From contig JAILBP010000243.1 of assembly GCA_024680835.1 (NCBI GenBank), positions 1 through 5,679 on the forward strand: a stretch of DNA of 5,679 bases, given 5' to 3'. The DNA is from RGIG6904 sp024680835. Its GTDB lineage: Bacteria > Bacillota > Clostridia > Lachnospirales > Lachnospiraceae. Within the stretch, counting starts at the first letter, position 1. Each line of letters begins with the position of its first letter. The position numbers and the translations under genes were made by a program. Below are positions 4,522 through 5,679 of this stretch, in pieces. The notes below the pieces were generated by a model. It made no database searches, was not told the origin of the DNA, and saw nothing but the letters and a program-made list of their open reading frames with translations.

Positions 4522-5679
4522 GACGGCCCATCCGGGAGTATATTCTCCTTTGCCGCTCATGTTGACCAGCATGAAATACATTTCACCGTATTGAAGACGT
4601 AAGACTGCGTAGTCTCCGAAGATAACGGGCTTCTCGATATTGCGGTTGTTGCTGAAACCGCCGCGGGAGTACCATGCGTAGCTTATGTCCTCGATGCGGT
4701 ATTTTTTTAATTTTTCCAGGGGATAATATATCATTACATCTCCGTATCCGCATTCGAAATAGTGCGGGACGGATACCGGTGTGTCTACATACTCGCGCTC
4801 GTCATATGCCGGCGAGGTCTTCGAACCGCCATAGTAGAACAGCTCTGTAAAATCTTTGGTTTCGAGTGCGGTGGGTGGAGCTATGTCTGCGGCAACAGGA
4901 AAACCTGCGTTTTCAATGGGCAGGTATGAATAAACAAAATCTTCTGCATCATGCAGAACGATCTGAGGTGTAGAAACTTCACCATGCAGATTATTTATGT
5001 TTTCCGTGATATAAGGATAAGCATATTTGTACAGGGTATATTCGGTGGACAGCTGTGTTCCTGTGTCCTCCACCAGCTTCTGAAATTCGTTGAGGTGTTC
5101 GGCATTGTCAAAAGCGGTAAGGCAGTAAGAGAAGTTCAGGTCAGAGAGCATTTGCGGAATGTCGGAGTCCTTGAAGGAAGCATTTGCAACACAAAACTTG
5201 ATGTTGCCCATGCCGCTTTTTTGCAGAATGTCATCAAGGTTTGAACCGTCATAATATTCGGAGAAGCCACCGTTCAGAAGGTGGCTTGTTTCCCATTCGT
5301 CATCATCCCCTATCCAGAAATAATGAATAAAGGATGTGGGAAATTCTGCATAAAGCCGGTTTTTGATCTCGGAGAACATATCTTCATACTGATATGAATC
5401 TTTGCATTTGTCGGTATCATCAGTGTTGGAGTTTACCCACACATAAAATTTGCGGCCGTTATATTCCGCGGAGAATTCGTAGATTCCCTCACCGAGGAGA
5501 ATACGCTGTCTTGCGGGGTATTCGGTTTCGTCGGTAAGATCTGTGGTAAAGCCGTACTTTGTCTGAAGATATGCCTGCCCTGCGGTTACCGCATTGTCGT
5601 GGAGCTTTTCGACCTTTCTCTTTTCAATTATCCTGAGAGTGATTTGCCCCAAAAGAATGGCGACTATAATGCATAAGCT
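4516..5679 (-). CDS. Membrane-anchored protein of unknown function, partial (N-terminus beyond the right edge)
   Basis: The visible 387 residues run from the window edge to TAA at 4516. The frame is open to the last base and no ribosome binding site precedes the TTG at 5652, so the true start lies outside. The first visible residues, SLCIIVAILLGQITL, are the end of a hydrophobic helix followed by a basic stretch RIIEKRKVEK, consistent with a signal peptide or N-terminal membrane anchor. The rest is acidic, rich in Tyr, Phe and Asp, and without further membrane segments: for example YEFSAEYNGRKFYVWVNSNTDDTDK (about 67-91), FWIGDDDEWETSH (about 121-133) and, near the end, DVMIYYPLEKLKKYRIEDISYAWYSRGGF. 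I recognise no domain or catalytic motif. It faces the dehydrogenase gene and shares its terminator, so it belongs to a separate transcription unit. Confidence 0.8.
   Translation of the reverse strand, partial: SLCIIVAILLGQITLRIIEKRKVEKLHDNAVTAGQAYLQTKYGFTTDLTDETEYPARQRILLGEGIYEFSAEYNGRKFYVWVNSNTDDTDKCKDSYQYEDMFSEIKNRLYAEFPTSFIHYFWIGDDDEWETSHLLNGGFSEYYDGSNLDDILQKSGMGNIKFCVANASFKDSDIPQMLSDLNFSYCLTAFDNAEHLNEFQKLVEDTGTQLSTEYTLYKYAYPYITENINNLHGEVSTPQIVLHDAEDFVYSYLPIENAGFPVAADIAPPTALETKDFTELFYYGGSKTSPAYDEREYVDTPVSVPHYFECGYGDVMIYYPLEKLKKYRIEDISYAWYSRGGFSNNRNIEKPVIFGDYAVLRLQYGEMYFMLVNMSGKGEYTPGWAVK

Noticed and set aside
5650..5652. TTG at 5652 as the start of the right-hand minus-strand gene
   Set aside because: The frame is open to the window edge, the upstream residues form a plausible membrane helix and no ribosome binding site precedes the TTG, so the gene is treated as truncated by the window.

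Overview
The window looks like chromosomal DNA of a low-to-mid GC Firmicute, most likely a Lachnospiraceae member of the Butyrivibrio type. This is inferred from strong AGGAGG-type ribosome binding sites, AT-rich promoters and the look of the proteins. No rRNA or marker gene confirms it.

Left part, minus strand (1-1221): a two-gene unit. It encodes a multi-pass YhfC-family (DUF2324) putative intramembrane protease, followed with a 23-base overlap by an ArsR/SdpR-type winged-helix repressor that runs off the left edge. Its promoter is near consensus (TTGACA, 17 bases, TATTAT). A 36-bp palindrome sits on the -10/start region and a weaker 24-bp palindrome lies just upstream of the -35. The repressor probably shuts off its own operon.

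Middle (1222-1563): no protein gene. This stretch holds a plus-strand promoter candidate and, immediately after its -10, a 213-bp element with near-perfect terminal inverted repeats (GTTA[C]TATTCACAGCC). The element is flanked by the direct repeat AAAATAGAG. Almost all of it folds into nested stems: a four-way junction enclosing a second three-way junction. It is best read as a MITE-like non-autonomous element that landed at the transcription start of the downstream gene and so became a structured 5' leader. A structured non-coding RNA is the alternative reading.

Right of it, plus strand (1564-4443): a small Dabb-domain (dimeric alpha-beta barrel) protein, then a cytoplasmic PAS-GGDEF-GAF-like diguanylate cyclase without a visible inhibitory I-site. 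Fourteen bases after it comes an extended short-chain dehydrogenase/epimerase of unknown substrate. The cyclase and the dehydrogenase are almost certainly co-transcribed. Whether the Dabb gene belongs to the same transcript is open, because a 76-base gap with a possible TATAAT separates them.

Right end, minus strand (4516-5679): a convergent gene for a membrane-anchored protein I do not recognise, cut by the right edge. A single strong hairpin between the two convergent genes can terminate both.
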